Positions 44,435 to 53,728 of a DNA stretch of 64,000 nucleotides are shown piece by piece. The notes below the pieces were generated by a model that saw nothing but the letters and a program-made list of their open reading frames with translations, ran no database searches and was not told where the DNA came from. Position numbers and translations under genes: made by a program. Origin of the DNA: Agromyces flavus (lineage in GTDB: Bacteria; Actinomycetota; Actinomycetes; Actinomycetales; Microbacteriaceae); contig NZ_LT629755.1 of assembly GCF_900104685.1 (NCBI RefSeq), positions 620,001 to 684,000 of the forward strand, given 5' to 3'. The first letter of the stretch is position 1. Each line of letters starts with the position of its first letter.

Positions 44435-45598
44435 TCAGGCGGCGAGCAGCCCCGCGAAGTACCTGCGGAGGTCGCCGACGAGTTGCTCCGGTGCCTCCAT
44501 CGCCGGGAAGTGACCGCCGCGCGGATGCTCGCTCCAGAACGCGAGGCGCCCGTCGGGATCGAGGATGCGCCGCATGAGCGGCTCCTCGCCGAACGCCGCC
44601 ATCCCCTGCGGTCGATCGTGGTGGCGTCCCCACGCTGCCTGGGCGTGCGCCGCCTCGTAGAGCAGGTTGACCTCGCCGTCTCCGTTCCGGCCGAACCACG
44701 CCACGGTGACGAGCGTGAGCAGCGCGTCGAGATCGACCGCGTCCTCGGGCAGCTCGCGCTCGGGGTCGGTCCACTCCCGGAACTTCTCCACGATCCACAT
44801 CGCCTGGGCGATCGGCGAGTCCGTGAGGCCGTAGGCGACGCTGAGCGGCCTCGTCGTCTGCAGCGCGAGGTAGCCGAAGTCCTCGGTCCGCGCATCCTTC
44901 AGCCGTTCGTGCCGCTCGTGCTCGTCGGCGGTGAGGTGGTCGGTGGGCGGCGTGTACTGGGTCGCGATCGCACCCGGGTCGGTCGCCGAGATCGAACCCA
45001 GCACACGGTCGCCGGCGTCGAGGCAGAGCTGCTCGATGACGCCGGCGCCGACGTCTTCGCCGAACACCGCGTAGCGGTCGTAGCCCAGCGCCTGCATGAG
45101 CTCGTCGAACGCGTGCGCGGTACGGACGATGTCCCACCCGTGGCTCATGAGCGGGATCGAGAATCCGCAGCCCGGGATGGAGGGCGCGACGACGTGGAAC
45201 TCCGGAGCCGCGCCATCCGCCCGCATGCCGTCGATCGTGCCCCGACCAGCGTCGGCGAGCATCGGCAGCACGGCGGCGAACTCGACCGCCGACGACGGGT
45301 AGCCGTGCACGAGCAGAAGTGGCACAGCGGCATCATCCGCGGCGCGGACGTGGAAGCAGTGGATCGGTTGGCCCTCGATGATCGCCGTCACCTGCGGCAG
45401 CCGGTTGAGCTTCGCCTCCTCCTCGCGCCAGTCGTACTGCGTGCGCCAGTACCGGGCGAGTCGCTTCGCGTAGGACACCGGTGTCCCACGCTCCCATGAC
45501 CCGGTGAGGTCGCTCGGCCACCGTGTCCGTTCGAGCCGATCGTTCAAGTCGGCGAGGTCGGCGTCGGGGATGGCGATCGTGGTCGGTCGGATGTCCAT
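44435..45598 (-). CDS. Epoxide hydrolase (EHN-type alpha/beta hydrolase)
   Basis: A 387-residue protein with the N-terminal EHN domain of microsomal-type epoxide hydrolases (PDADLADLNDRLERTRWP, DWREEEAKLNRLPQVTAIIE). The alpha/beta hydrolase follows: LLLVHGYPSSAVEF (oxyanion HGYP), YAVFGEDVGAGVIE at the nucleophile elbow (Asp) and RGGHFPAMEAPEQL (catalytic His). The nucleophile context GEDVG differs from the common GGDWG. It may detoxify epoxides or hydrolyse unknown esters. Confidence 0.82.
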   Translation of the reverse strand: MDIRPTTIAIPDADLADLNDRLERTRWPSDLTGSWERGTPVSYAKRLARYWRTQYDWREEEAKLNRLPQVTAIIEGQPIHCFHVRAADDAAVPLLLVHGYPSSAVEFAAVLPMLADAGRGTIDGMRADGAAPEFHVVAPSIPGCGFSIPLMSHGWDIVRTAHAFDELMQALGYDRYAVFGEDVGAGVIEQLCLDAGDRVLGSISATDPGAIATQYTPPTDHLTADEHERHERLKDARTEDFGYLALQTTRPLSVAYGLTDSPIAQAMWIVEKFREWTDPERELPEDAVDLDALLTLVTVAWFGRNGDGEVNLLYEAAHAQAAWGRHHDRPQGMAAFGEEPLMRRILDPDGRLAFWSEHPRGGHFPAMEAPEQLVGDLRRYFAGLLAA

Positions 45599-45721
45599 GT
45601 CTCTCAGTCCTCTCGGAGCGCATCCGCGGTTCGGCGCTCCGTTCGGTCACCGGAGTGCCCGACCCAGAAGTGAAGCCGATCGACCGCCGTGCGTCTTGAA
45701 CGCGAGCGACATCCGACCGCG

Positions 45722-46402
45722 TCAGACCGGCTCGCCGCGGTGCTGCGACTGGCCCGGCGTGCATCCGGTGAGCCGTTTGACCTCACGCGTGAGGTGCGAC
45801 TGGTCGGCGTAACCGAGGTCGTAGGCGACGTCGGCGATCGCCTCGCCCGTCTGGAGTCGGTTCACCGCCGCCCGCGCGCGTGAGATCTGCCGGACGTGGT
45901 GAGGACTGAGTCCGGTGACCTTGGCGAAATGCCGCTGCACCGATCGGACGGAGACCCCCGGGGGTCGCCCGACGAGGATCGACTCGACGATCTGATCGTG
46001 TGCGAGGAGCCCGTGGGCGGCGAACGCCTCCACGAGGTCGTCGACCGTCTCGTAGTCCGGGAACGGCCACCGGACGTCCGCCAGGTCGAAGGCCGTCGCC
46101 TGCGGCATCCTGAGCGCGATCGTGCGATCGCACATGTCGGCGGCCGCGCAGTGCGTGAAGTAGCAGCCCTGGACGAATCGGACTCCGATGTTCCGGTTCC
46201 CGGCGGTGTACGGCACCGGCGTCGGCTGCGACGACGGCCCGCTCAGGAGCACGCGGCGGCCGCCTGCGGCCAGATCGGAGAAGATCATGTCCCAGCAGGC
46301 ATCGGCGGCGGCGAGATAGGTGCCGTCGCTCGTATCGACGGTCCTCCAGACGACGTCGACGAGTGCGGAGCGTGAGGCTTTCTCTTCGTAGAGGAAGCTC
46401 AT
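45722..46402 (-). CDS. AraC-family regulator
   Basis: A 226-residue regulator. The N-terminal domain (WDMIFSDLAAGGRRVLLSGP, VRFVQGCYFTH) resembles the DUF6597-type sensory domain. The C-terminal AraC double HTH includes SVQRHFAKVTGLSPHHVRQI and IADVAYDLGYADQSHLTREV. The start at 46402 fits a TACACT box 7 nt upstream. It may act on the neighbouring epoxide hydrolase gene, in the same orientation 123 bp downstream. Confidence 0.83.
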   Translation of the reverse strand: MSFLYEEKASRSALVDVVWRTVDTSDGTYLAAADACWDMIFSDLAAGGRRVLLSGPSSQPTPVPYTAGNRNIGVRFVQGCYFTHCAAADMCDRTIALRMPQATAFDLADVRWPFPDYETVDDLVEAFAAHGLLAHDQIVESILVGRPPGVSVRSVQRHFAKVTGLSPHHVRQISRARAAVNRLQTGEAIADVAYDLGYADQSHLTREVKRLTGCTPGQSQHRGEPV

Positions 46403-46409
46403 GCGGCCG

Positions 46410-46415
46410 AGTGTA
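46410..46415 (-). promoter_or_regulatory. -10 box of leaderless AraC-type gene
   Basis: TACACT on the minus strand ends 7 nt before the ATG at 46402. Confidence 0.5.
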
Positions 46416-46451
46416 GGCCCGGGGCGCGGGCGCCGCACCCCGCGTGCGGGA

Positions 46452-47279
46452 TCAGCGATCGGCGGGCGGACCCTCGTCGCCGTGACCCCGGCTGCGGCCG
46501 TGACCGTCGTGCCCGTGGTCTCCTTCGAGGTGCGGAGGGCGGTCGAAGACGTCGGGGTCGAGCACGAGCTCCTCGGCCTCGTGCTCGTCGGTGATGACGT
46601 CGGCTCCGGCCTCCTCGGCCTTCCGGGCCTTGCGGCGCTCGCTGAAGTAGTGCCATGCGGTGATGAGCGCAGTCCCGCCGACGGCGATCAGGAGGATGAT
46701 GTCGATGTAGTCGCGGACCAGGTCGGCGACCGGCGGGATGAAGCTGACGAGATAGCCGAACATGGTGAGGCCGAAGCCCCAGATGACGGCGCCGATGAAG
46801 TTGTAGAGCGAGTACCGCGCGCGGTGCATGTGGCCGACGCCGGCCGCGACGGGTGCGAAGGTGCGCACGACCGGCACGAACCGCGCGAGGATGATCGTCA
46901 GGCCGCCGAAGCGCTCGAAGAAGGCATTGGTGCGTTCGACGTTCTTGACGCTGAAGAGGCCGCTCTCCTTGCGTTCGAACACCTTCGGGCCGCCGCGGTG
47001 CCCGATCTCGTAGCCCACCTCGCCTCCGACGAACGCCGACAACCCGATGAGCAGCGCGACGAGCCAGACCGAGACGCCGAACACGCCGTTGGGCGGCACG
47101 ACGTCGGGGTTCGACAGCAGGCCCGAGATGATCAGCAGGGTGTCTCCGGGCAGCAGGAAGCCCACGAGCAGGCCCGTCTCGGCGAACACGATGAAGCACA
47201 CGACGAGCAGCGCCCATGGACCGGCCGCCTGGATGATCGACTCGGGGTCGAGCCAGGGGATGAGCGCGGTATGGATCAC
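46452..47279 (-). CDS. DedA-family membrane protein with His-rich tail
   Basis: A 275-residue protein. The DedA core is FAETGLLVGFLLPGDTLL, GGEVGYEIGHRGG, the amphipathic F-ERFGGLTIILARFVPVVR segment and GVGHMHRARYSLYNFIGAVI. Such proteins flip phospholipids or undecaprenyl phosphate across the membrane, and the Arg in ARFVPVVRT is essential in studied members. The cytoplasmic tail ends with GDHGHDGHGRSRGHGDEG, a possible metal-binding region. GTG 47279 has AGGAG about 10 nt upstream. Confidence 0.88.
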   Translation of the reverse strand: MIHTALIPWLDPESIIQAAGPWALLVVCFIVFAETGLLVGFLLPGDTLLIISGLLSNPDVVPPNGVFGVSVWLVALLIGLSAFVGGEVGYEIGHRGGPKVFERKESGLFSVKNVERTNAFFERFGGLTIILARFVPVVRTFAPVAAGVGHMHRARYSLYNFIGAVIWGFGLTMFGYLVSFIPPVADLVRDYIDIILLIAVGGTALITAWHYFSERRKARKAEEAGADVITDEHEAEELVLDPDVFDRPPHLEGDHGHDGHGRSRGHGDEGPPADR

Positions 47280-47428
47280 GTCGTGGTGCTCCTGTCGTCG
47301 GGCACGGCCGTGGCCGGGTCGCGGGCGGCGTGGTGTCCGTGCAGTCTACCGAGCGGAGTCCGCACGGGGGTGGGGCCCGCCCCCGAATCCGCCGAGCGGA
47401 TGACTCGGGGCCGCGTCGCCCGGGCGGC

Positions 47429-48133
47429 TCAGCGCCTCCGGTACTCCACCTCGGGGCGGCCGGGCGTGCCGTAGCGGTTGGCGCGTTCCACCGCACCGGT
47501 GTCGGCGAGGTGCTCGAGGTACCGGCGCGCAGTGACGCGCGAGAGGTCGAGACGGCCCGCGAGCTCGGCCGCCGAGACGCCGCCCGCGGGGGCATCGCGG
47601 ACTGCGGTGCGCACCCGGTCGAGCGTCTCGCGCGTGAGTCCCTTCGGCAGGTCGGCGCCCGACGTCGTTCGCAGCGCCGCGAACGACGCGTCGACCTCCT
47701 GCTGGTCGGTGACCTCCGCTCGCCCCACACGCGAGCGGTAGTCCCGGTAGGCGTTGAGCTTCTCGGCGAACGCGGCGAAGGCGAAGGGCTTGATGAGGTA
47801 CTGCACGATGCCGAGGGCGACCGCCGAGCGCACGACGGCCGCGTCGCGCACGGCCGTGACCGCGATGACGTCGATCTCGATGCCGGCCGCGCGAAGTGAG
47901 CGGCACAGCTCGATGCCGGTCGTGTCGGGCAGGTTGACGTCGAGGAGGATCAGGTCGATGCCGGCGATGGACCCGTCGGGTCGACGGGCGTCCCGCAGCC
48001 GGCGCACGGCCTCGGCCCCGGTGTGCGCGACGCCGGCGACCTCGAATCCCGAGACGCGGCCCACGTATGCGGCGTGCGCCTCGGCGGTGAGGCGCTCATC
48101 CTCGACGACGAGGACGCGGATGTCGTCAGGCAT
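47429..48133 (-). CDS. CitB/DctR-type response regulator
   Basis: A 234-residue regulator. The receiver domain has VLVVEDERLTAEAH (acidic pair), LILLDVNLPDTTGIEL (phospho-acceptor Asp), IAVTAVRD and YLIKPFAFAAF. The C-terminal HTH (GVSAAELAGRLDLSRVTARR) is of the type paired with citrate/C4-dicarboxylate kinases. It overlaps the kinase gene by 8 bp. With that kinase it probably activates the divergent DctA transporter gene. Confidence 0.9.
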   Translation of the reverse strand: MPDDIRVLVVEDERLTAEAHAAYVGRVSGFEVAGVAHTGAEAVRRLRDARRPDGSIAGIDLILLDVNLPDTTGIELCRSLRAAGIEIDVIAVTAVRDAAVVRSAVALGIVQYLIKPFAFAAFAEKLNAYRDYRSRVGRAEVTDQQEVDASFAALRTTSGADLPKGLTRETLDRVRTAVRDAPAGGVSAAELAGRLDLSRVTARRYLEHLADTGAVERANRYGTPGRPEVEYRRR

Positions 48134-49781
48134 CGCGAGCCCCCGGCACCGGAGCGGTCGACGCCGTCGGCAGCGGCAGGGCGACCTCGAAGCGCGAGCC
48201 CTCCACCCGGATGTCGCCGCCCAGGCGCGCGACGGACTGGCGCACGAGCGCGAGCCCGATGCCATGGCCGTGCGAGGAGGCCCCCGCGCCATCCGACGCC
48301 TCGCGAGGCTTCGTGGAGACGCCGAGGTCGAAGACCCGCGCCCCGGTACGCGGCCCCGGCCCGCTGTCGGCGATGGCGACGACCAGCCGTCCGTCGCGCG
48401 TGGCGATCGAGACCTCGACGGCCGGCGAAGGCGTCGAGGCGGCCGCGTCGAGCGCGTTGTCGATGAGGTTGCCGACGATCGTGATGGTCTCGCGGGGGTC
48501 GATCCCGGTGGTCGCGAGCCGCTCGGGCAGGTCGACCTCGAAGCGGATGCCGCGCTCGCCGGCCTGCGCGGCCTTGCCGAGCAGCAGGGCCAGCAGCACC
48601 GGTTCCTCCACGGCCGAGAGCAGCCGGTCGGCGAGCGCCTGGCTGAGCGCGAGCTCGCTCGAGGCGAGCTCGACGGCTTCGTCGGATCGTCCGAGCTCGA
48701 TGAGCGCGATGATGGTGTGCAGGCGGTTCGCGAACTCGTGCGCCTGCGAGCGCAGCGCGTCGGAGAGCGTGGTCATGTTCGCGAGCTCGCCCGTGAGCTC
48801 CTGCAGTCGGGTGTGGTCGCGCAGCGTCGTGACCGTTCCCACCCGGCGCGCGTGCGGGTCGCCGGGTCGGAGCCGCGAGACGATCACGTCGCGGTCGACC
48901 ACGAGCACGTGCGTCGGTGTGACGACGATCTCGTCGATGACGGCGTCGGTGCGCGCCAGCACCTCGGCGACAGACGGCGCGAGCCCGAGCGCGTCGAGGG
49001 GCGCCGGTGCGGCATGCCGACCCGTGGGCTTCGGCAGTCCGAGCAGCTCGGCGGCACGGTCGTTGGCGAGCACGACCCGGTTGCGGTCGTCCTGCAGCAC
49101 CAGCCCTTCGCCGATGGAGTGCAGCACGCCCTCGTAGTACGCGAACATGCGGCTCATCTCCTCGGCGCCGCGACCCCACGTGACGCGCCGCAGGTAGCGA
49201 CTGAGCAACCATGATCCGAGCGCACCGAGCGCGATCATCACGGCGGCCGCGACGATCACCGTCGCGATCCGCCCGCCGAGCGCGACCTGGGTGTTCGACA
49301 CCGTGATACCCGCCGCGACCAGCGCGACGACCTCGCCCGAGGCATCCTCGATCGGCACCACCGACCGCACCGACGGCCCGAGCGTGCCCGTGTAGGTCTC
49401 GCTGAACGGCTCGCCCGCGAGCGCCCGGTCGATGTTGCCGAGGAACTGCTGCCCGATCTGCGTCGGATCGGGGTGCGTGAAGCGCGTGCGGTCGGGCGCC
49501 ATGATCGTGATGAAGTCGACCTCGGCCTCGCGCATGACGTCGACGGCGTAGGGCTGCAGCTCGGCGGTCGGGTCGTCGGACTGCACACCGTCGACCACGA
49601 AGGGATCGTTCGCGATGGTCTGCGCGACCGCCATCGACTTCGCGGCCGCATCCCGTTCGACGTCGGCGCGCGCGTCGGCCCAGATGAGCGCCACGGCGAT
49701 CACGGCGAGCACGACGATCACGGCGAGCTGCAGCGCGAACAGCTTGGCGGCGATGCTCCAGCCGCGCACCCATCGCACCAT
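48126..49781 (-). CDS. CitA/DcuS-type sensor histidine kinase
   Basis: A 551-residue membrane kinase. There are two membrane helices (about 12-33 and 180-202) around an extracellular Cache-type sensor (DFITIMAPDRTRFTHPDPTQ, IGQQFLGN), as in CitA and DcuS. A PAS domain follows (EGLVLQDDRNRVVLANDRAA). The phosphorylated His lies in SQAHEFANRLHTIIALIELG and the ATPase in NLIDNALDAA, ADSGPG and GHGIGLALVRQ. The likely ligands are citrate or C4-dicarboxylates. GAGGTG precedes the start. Confidence 0.9.
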   Translation of the reverse strand: MVRWVRGWSIAAKLFALQLAVIVVLAVIAVALIWADARADVERDAAAKSMAVAQTIANDPFVVDGVQSDDPTAELQPYAVDVMREAEVDFITIMAPDRTRFTHPDPTQIGQQFLGNIDRALAGEPFSETYTGTLGPSVRSVVPIEDASGEVVALVAAGITVSNTQVALGGRIATVIVAAAVMIALGALGSWLLSRYLRRVTWGRGAEEMSRMFAYYEGVLHSIGEGLVLQDDRNRVVLANDRAAELLGLPKPTGRHAAPAPLDALGLAPSVAEVLARTDAVIDEIVVTPTHVLVVDRDVIVSRLRPGDPHARRVGTVTTLRDHTRLQELTGELANMTTLSDALRSQAHEFANRLHTIIALIELGRSDEAVELASSELALSQALADRLLSAVEEPVLLALLLGKAAQAGERGIRFEVDLPERLATTGIDPRETITIVGNLIDNALDAAASTPSPAVEVSIATRDGRLVVAIADSGPGPRTGARVFDLGVSTKPREASDGAGASSHGHGIGLALVRQSVARLGGDIRVEGSRFEVALPLPTASTAPVPGARDA

Positions 49782-49960
49782 GTCCACCTCGCAACGTCGC
49801 TGTCCGCTCTCACGATACGTCCCGGGTCGGTCACCGCAGCCGGTCCTGCCGCGAACAGTATGAACACAAGCGGATGGCGCGCCATCCGCCCGCGCATGCT
49901 GGCCCGACACCCCGAATCGTCGCCACCGGCGATGACCGACCAAGGAAGACAGGGACGGCA

Positions 49961-51382
49961 ATGGCGCTCCAGTCTCGCGTCGACGGCTCGAAGGCCCGAC
50001 GGAGGATCGACTCCTCGCACTACCTCTACATCGCGGTGATCGCGGCGGTCGTCGCCGGCATCGCCGTGGGCCTCTCGGCCCCCGAGTTCGCGGTCGGCCT
50101 CAAGCCGATCGGCGACGCATTCGTCCTGCTCATCAAGATGATGATCGCCCCGATCATCTTCTGCACGATCGTGCTCGGCGTCGGCTCGATCGCCAAGGCC
50201 GCGACGGTCGGCAAGGTCGGCGGACTGGCGCTGCTGTACTTCATGGTCATGTCGACGTTCGCGCTCGGCATCGGCCTCGTGGTCGGCAACCTCATCCACC
50301 CCGGCGAGGGCCTGAACATCGCGGGCGCCTCCTACGACGCCGGATCCGGCGAGGCGAAGACGACCGAGGAGTTCATCCTCGGCATCATCCCGACGTCGCT
50401 GCTCGCGGCGCTCACCGACGGCAACATCCTCCAGGTGCTGTTCGTCGCGCTGCTCGTCGGCTTCGCGCTGCAGAAGATGGGCGCGAAGGGCGCACCGATC
50501 CTCGGGGCCATCCGGCAGATCCAGGCGCTCGTGTTCCGGATCCTCGCGATGATCATGTGGGTCGCCCCGATCGGCGCGTTCGGCGCGATCGCCGCGGTCG
50601 TCGGCAACACCGGCGTCGCCGCCATCATCTCGCTCGGCACGCTCATGGTCGCGTTCTACATCACGTGCGTGCTGTTCATCGTGGTCGTGCTCGGGTCGCT
50701 GCTCTGGGCCGTCGCGCGGGTCAACATCTTCTCGATGATGCGCTACCTCGGCCGCGAGTACCTGCTCATCGTCTCGACCTCATCGAGCGAGGTCGCGCTG
50801 CCGCGCCTCATCGCGAAGATGGAGCACGCCGGCGTGTCCAAGCCGGTCGCCGGCGTCACGATTCCGACGGGGTACTCGTTCAACCTCGACGGCACCGCGA
50901 TCTACCTCACGATGGCGTCGCTGTTCATCGCCTCGGCCATGGGGACGCCGCTCGCGATCGGCGAGCAGATCGGCCTGCTGCTGTTCATGATGGTCGCCTC
51001 GAAGGGCGCGGCGGGCGTGACCGGTGCCGGCCTCGCGACGCTCGCCGGCGGCCTGCAGGCGCACCGCCCCGACCTCGTCGACGGCGTCGGCGTGATCGTC
51101 GGCATCGACCGGTTCATGTCGGAGGCTCGCGCGCTCACCAACTTCACCGGCAACGCCGTCGCGACCCTGCTGGTGGGCACCTGGACCAAGGAGCTCGACC
51201 GCGACCAGCTGCGGTCGGTGCTCTCGGGTGAGCGGCCGTTCGACGAGACCACGATGAGCGTCGACGACCACCTGTCGACCGATGAGCGCGCCGAGGTCGA
51301 ACGCGAGCAGCGGCCGTCGACCGAGGCGATCGCCGCGATCGTCGGCGAGTTGGACCACGAGAAGGAGGGCGCGCGCCGGTGA
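49961..51382 (+). CDS. dctA: Cation:dicarboxylate symporter (DctA family)
   Basis: A 473-residue DAACS transporter. LLIKMMIAPIIFCTIVLGV, the Ser-rich loop VSTSSSEVALPRLIAKME, VTIPTGYSFNLDGTAIYLTM and GIDRFMSEARALTNFTGNAV are substrate- and sodium-site motifs. It should import succinate, fumarate and malate with cations or protons. The AAGGAAG upstream is a ribosome site. It is divergent from the kinase-regulator pair, the standard inducible arrangement. Confidence 0.92.
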   Translation: MALQSRVDGSKARRRIDSSHYLYIAVIAAVVAGIAVGLSAPEFAVGLKPIGDAFVLLIKMMIAPIIFCTIVLGVGSIAKAATVGKVGGLALLYFMVMSTFALGIGLVVGNLIHPGEGLNIAGASYDAGSGEAKTTEEFILGIIPTSLLAALTDGNILQVLFVALLVGFALQKMGAKGAPILGAIRQIQALVFRILAMIMWVAPIGAFGAIAAVVGNTGVAAIISLGTLMVAFYITCVLFIVVVLGSLLWAVARVNIFSMMRYLGREYLLIVSTSSSEVALPRLIAKMEHAGVSKPVAGVTIPTGYSFNLDGTAIYLTMASLFIASAMGTPLAIGEQIGLLLFMMVASKGAAGVTGAGLATLAGGLQAHRPDLVDGVGVIVGIDRFMSEARALTNFTGNAVATLLVGTWTKELDRDQLRSVLSGERPFDETTMSVDDHLSTDERAEVEREQRPSTEAIAAIVGELDHEKEGARR

Positions 51383-51579
51383 CCCGGGTCGCCTCCACGC
51401 CGTCGACGCGGGTCGCTCCGCGTCGGCGGCGCGGTCCGTGGCGGCCGCGGTGTCGGACGACCCACGACCCGGCGGACTACGCCTCCGTCACGGCCGCGTC
51501 AACGGGTCGCGGCCGCGCCGTCCGCCGCATAGCGTGACCCGGGCTGCACCCGCAGCTCGAGTTCGTGGAGGCGAGACGG

Positions 51580-52776
51580 ATGATCCATCACCGCGTCGTG
51601 GTCGTCGGAGGCGGGAACGCGGGACTGTCGGTGGCGGGCCGGCTGCATCGCAAAGGGGTCGACGACGTCGTCGTGATCGAACCCCGCGAGGAGCACCGCT
51701 TCCAGCCGCTGTTCTCCCACGTCGCGGGCGGGAGGGCGCGTCTCAGCATGACCGTGCGGCCCCAGGCCGAGGCGATGCCGAGCGGCGTGGGGTGGATCCG
51801 CGACGCGGTCGACGACATCGATCCGGAGCGGGCCACGGTCACGCTCGCCTCGGGTCGGTCCGTCGCCTACGACCACCTGGTCGTGTGTCCCGGCATCCAG
51901 CTGGACTGGGACCGGATCCCGGGCCTCGCCGCCGCCATCCGCACCCCCGAAGTGGCCTCGCACTACGAGTACGAGCTGGTCTCGAAGGCCTCCAGACTCC
52001 TCCGGGAGCTGCGCCGCGGCACGGTCGTGTTCACCCAGCCGCCCGGTCCGGCCAAGTGCGCGGGTGCGGCGCAGAAGCCCATGTACCTGGCGTGCGACTA
52101 CTGGCGCGCGACCGGGGTGCTCGGCGACATCCGCGTCGTGATGATCGTGCCGGACCCGACGGTGTTCGGCATCCCCGAGATCGATCGCGAGCTCGAGCGG
52201 AAGATCGCCGAGTACGGCATCGAGCTGCGATGCGAGACCGAGGTGCGATCGGTCGACGGTGAACACCGCACCGTCGAGATCGGATCGACGCGCGGCGGTC
52301 CGGCCGAAACGCTGCGGTACGACGTGCTCAACGTCGTGCCGCCGCAGTCGGCTCCCGACTGGCTGAAGTCGACGAGCCTTCCGGCGCCCGGAGATGCCGG
52401 CGGATTCGTCGAGGTGGACCCGGAGACCCTCCGTCACGTGCGGTTCCCGAACGTCTGGTCGCTCGGCGACGCGGCGGCGACCCGGAACTCGAAGTCGGGC
52501 GGAGCGCTGCGGAAGCAGACGAAGGTGCTCGCCGAGAACCTCCTCGCCGTGCTCCACGGCCGCGAGCCCGCCACGCGCTACAACGGGTACTCCGTGTGCC
52601 CGTTCACGGTGTCGCGATCCACCGTCGTGTTCGCCGAGTTCGACGACCGGTACCGGCTGAAGCCCACGATCCCGTTCTGGAAGACGCTGTCGCGGGAGCG
52701 GCGCCTCTCCTGGGTGTTCGACCGGCACATCCTGCCGTGGGTGTACTGGCACATGATCCTCAAGGGCCGCGCCTGA
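51580..52776 (+). CDS. Sulfide:quinone oxidoreductase-like FAD flavoprotein
   Basis: A 398-residue two-dinucleotide-binding-domain flavoprotein. VVVVGGGNAGLSVAGRL binds FAD. PPGPAKCAGAAQKPMYLACD holds the Cys and context typical of type II (mitochondrial SQRDL-like) sulfide:quinone oxidoreductases. VWSLGDAAATRNSKSGGALR is the second FAD contact, and the C-terminal WVFDRHILPWVYWHMILKG may touch the membrane. GGAGG lies 9 nt before ATG 51580. It probably oxidises sulfide to protect respiration; the reaction is inferred. Confidence 0.83.
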   Translation: MIHHRVVVVGGGNAGLSVAGRLHRKGVDDVVVIEPREEHRFQPLFSHVAGGRARLSMTVRPQAEAMPSGVGWIRDAVDDIDPERATVTLASGRSVAYDHLVVCPGIQLDWDRIPGLAAAIRTPEVASHYEYELVSKASRLLRELRRGTVVFTQPPGPAKCAGAAQKPMYLACDYWRATGVLGDIRVVMIVPDPTVFGIPEIDRELERKIAEYGIELRCETEVRSVDGEHRTVEIGSTRGGPAETLRYDVLNVVPPQSAPDWLKSTSLPAPGDAGGFVEVDPETLRHVRFPNVWSLGDAAATRNSKSGGALRKQTKVLAENLLAVLHGREPATRYNGYSVCPFTVSRSTVVFAEFDDRYRLKPTIPFWKTLSRERRLSWVFDRHILPWVYWHMILKGRA

Positions 52777-52860
52777 CATCGCCTGACCTCCACCGGACGG
52801 TCCGCACCGCCCGCCCGTCAACCCCTCGCGGGCAGGTGGCGTTCCACGGACACTGAAGCC

Positions 52861-53652
52861 ATGTGGGCGGCCCTGCTGTTCGGGATCGTGGCTTCCGGTT
52901 CGCTGGTCATCGGCGCGGTGATCGGCGTGCGGTGGCAGTTGCCGAAGCGCCTGCTCGCGATCATGCTCTCGTTCGCGGCGGGCGCGCTCATCACGGCCCT
53001 CACGTTCGAGCTGTTCGAGGACGCGTACGAACGCGGCGGCATCGTGCGTGCGGCAGGCGGGCTGCTCCTGGGCGCGCTGGTCTTCACCGTGCTCAGCGCG
53101 CTGCTCGATCGCTGGGCGCAGGCGGGCTCGCGTCCGCAGCCGAGCGCCGAGGTTCCCGGCAGCGTCAAGCTCGACACGGATGCCGCGGCCGCCGACCGCG
53201 CACCGACCTCGGCCTCGACGCGTGGCACCGCGGGGCTCGCACTGCTGGCCGCGGTCACGCTCGACGGGGCGCCCGAGAACCTCGCGCTCGGCGTCTCGCT
53301 CGGCGAGGCGGCCGGCGGCCTCGCGCTGCTCGCCGCGATCTTCGTCTCGAACCTGCCCGAAGCGCTGGTGGGCGCCTCGTCGATGAAGGCGCAGGGGCGC
53401 TCGTCGGCGTCCATCGTCGGCATGTGGGCGATCGCGGCCGCGCTCACGGCCGTCGCCGTGCCCCTCGGCGCGGGGCCGCTCGCGAACACCGATGCCGAGA
53501 CCATCTCGCTGCCCCTGGCGTTCGCCGCGGGCGCGGTGATCGCCTCGCTCGCCGACACGCTCATGCCCGAGGCCTTCGAGCACGGTGGTCCGGCCGTCGC
53601 GCTGAGCACGGCGGCCGGCTTCGTGCTGTCGTTCGTGCTGTCGCTCGCGTGA
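52861..53652 (+). CDS. ZIP-family divalent metal transporter
   Basis: A 263-residue protein with about eight helices and a Ser/Ala-rich cytoplasmic loop near residues 80-120. LLAAVTLDGAPENLALGVSL and FVSNLPEALVGASSMKA correspond to the ZIP metal-site helices 4 and 5, with D/E in place of the usual His. This suggests a metal preference other than zinc, or an altered mechanism. AFAAGAVIASLADTLMPEAF follows. GACACT 6 nt before the ATG may be the -10. Confidence 0.78.
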   Translation: MWAALLFGIVASGSLVIGAVIGVRWQLPKRLLAIMLSFAAGALITALTFELFEDAYERGGIVRAAGGLLLGALVFTVLSALLDRWAQAGSRPQPSAEVPGSVKLDTDAAAADRAPTSASTRGTAGLALLAAVTLDGAPENLALGVSLGEAAGGLALLAAIFVSNLPEALVGASSMKAQGRSSASIVGMWAIAAALTAVAVPLGAGPLANTDAETISLPLAFAAGAVIASLADTLMPEAFEHGGPAVALSTAAGFVLSFVLSLA

Positions 53653-53658
53653 GCGGCT

Positions 53659-53698
53659 CCCCGTCCGGGGGCTGGTCGCCCCGTCCGGGGGCTGGTCG
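53659..53698. repeat. Perfect 20-bp tandem duplication
   Basis: Two adjacent identical copies of CCCCGTCCGGGGGCTGGTCG lie between the ZIP and MerB-like genes. Each contains the small palindrome CCCC-GT-CCGGGG-like arm, so each could fold into a short hairpin. Confidence 0.75.
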
Positions 53699-53728
53699 GC
53701 GCGGCCGGGCGCGCGCAAGACTCGACGG

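Noticed and set aside
51383..51579. A small gene or RNA in the dctA-SQR interval
   Set aside because: The 197 bp are GC-rich with no conserved frame, no clear hairpin with a T run and no repeat; nothing could be supported.
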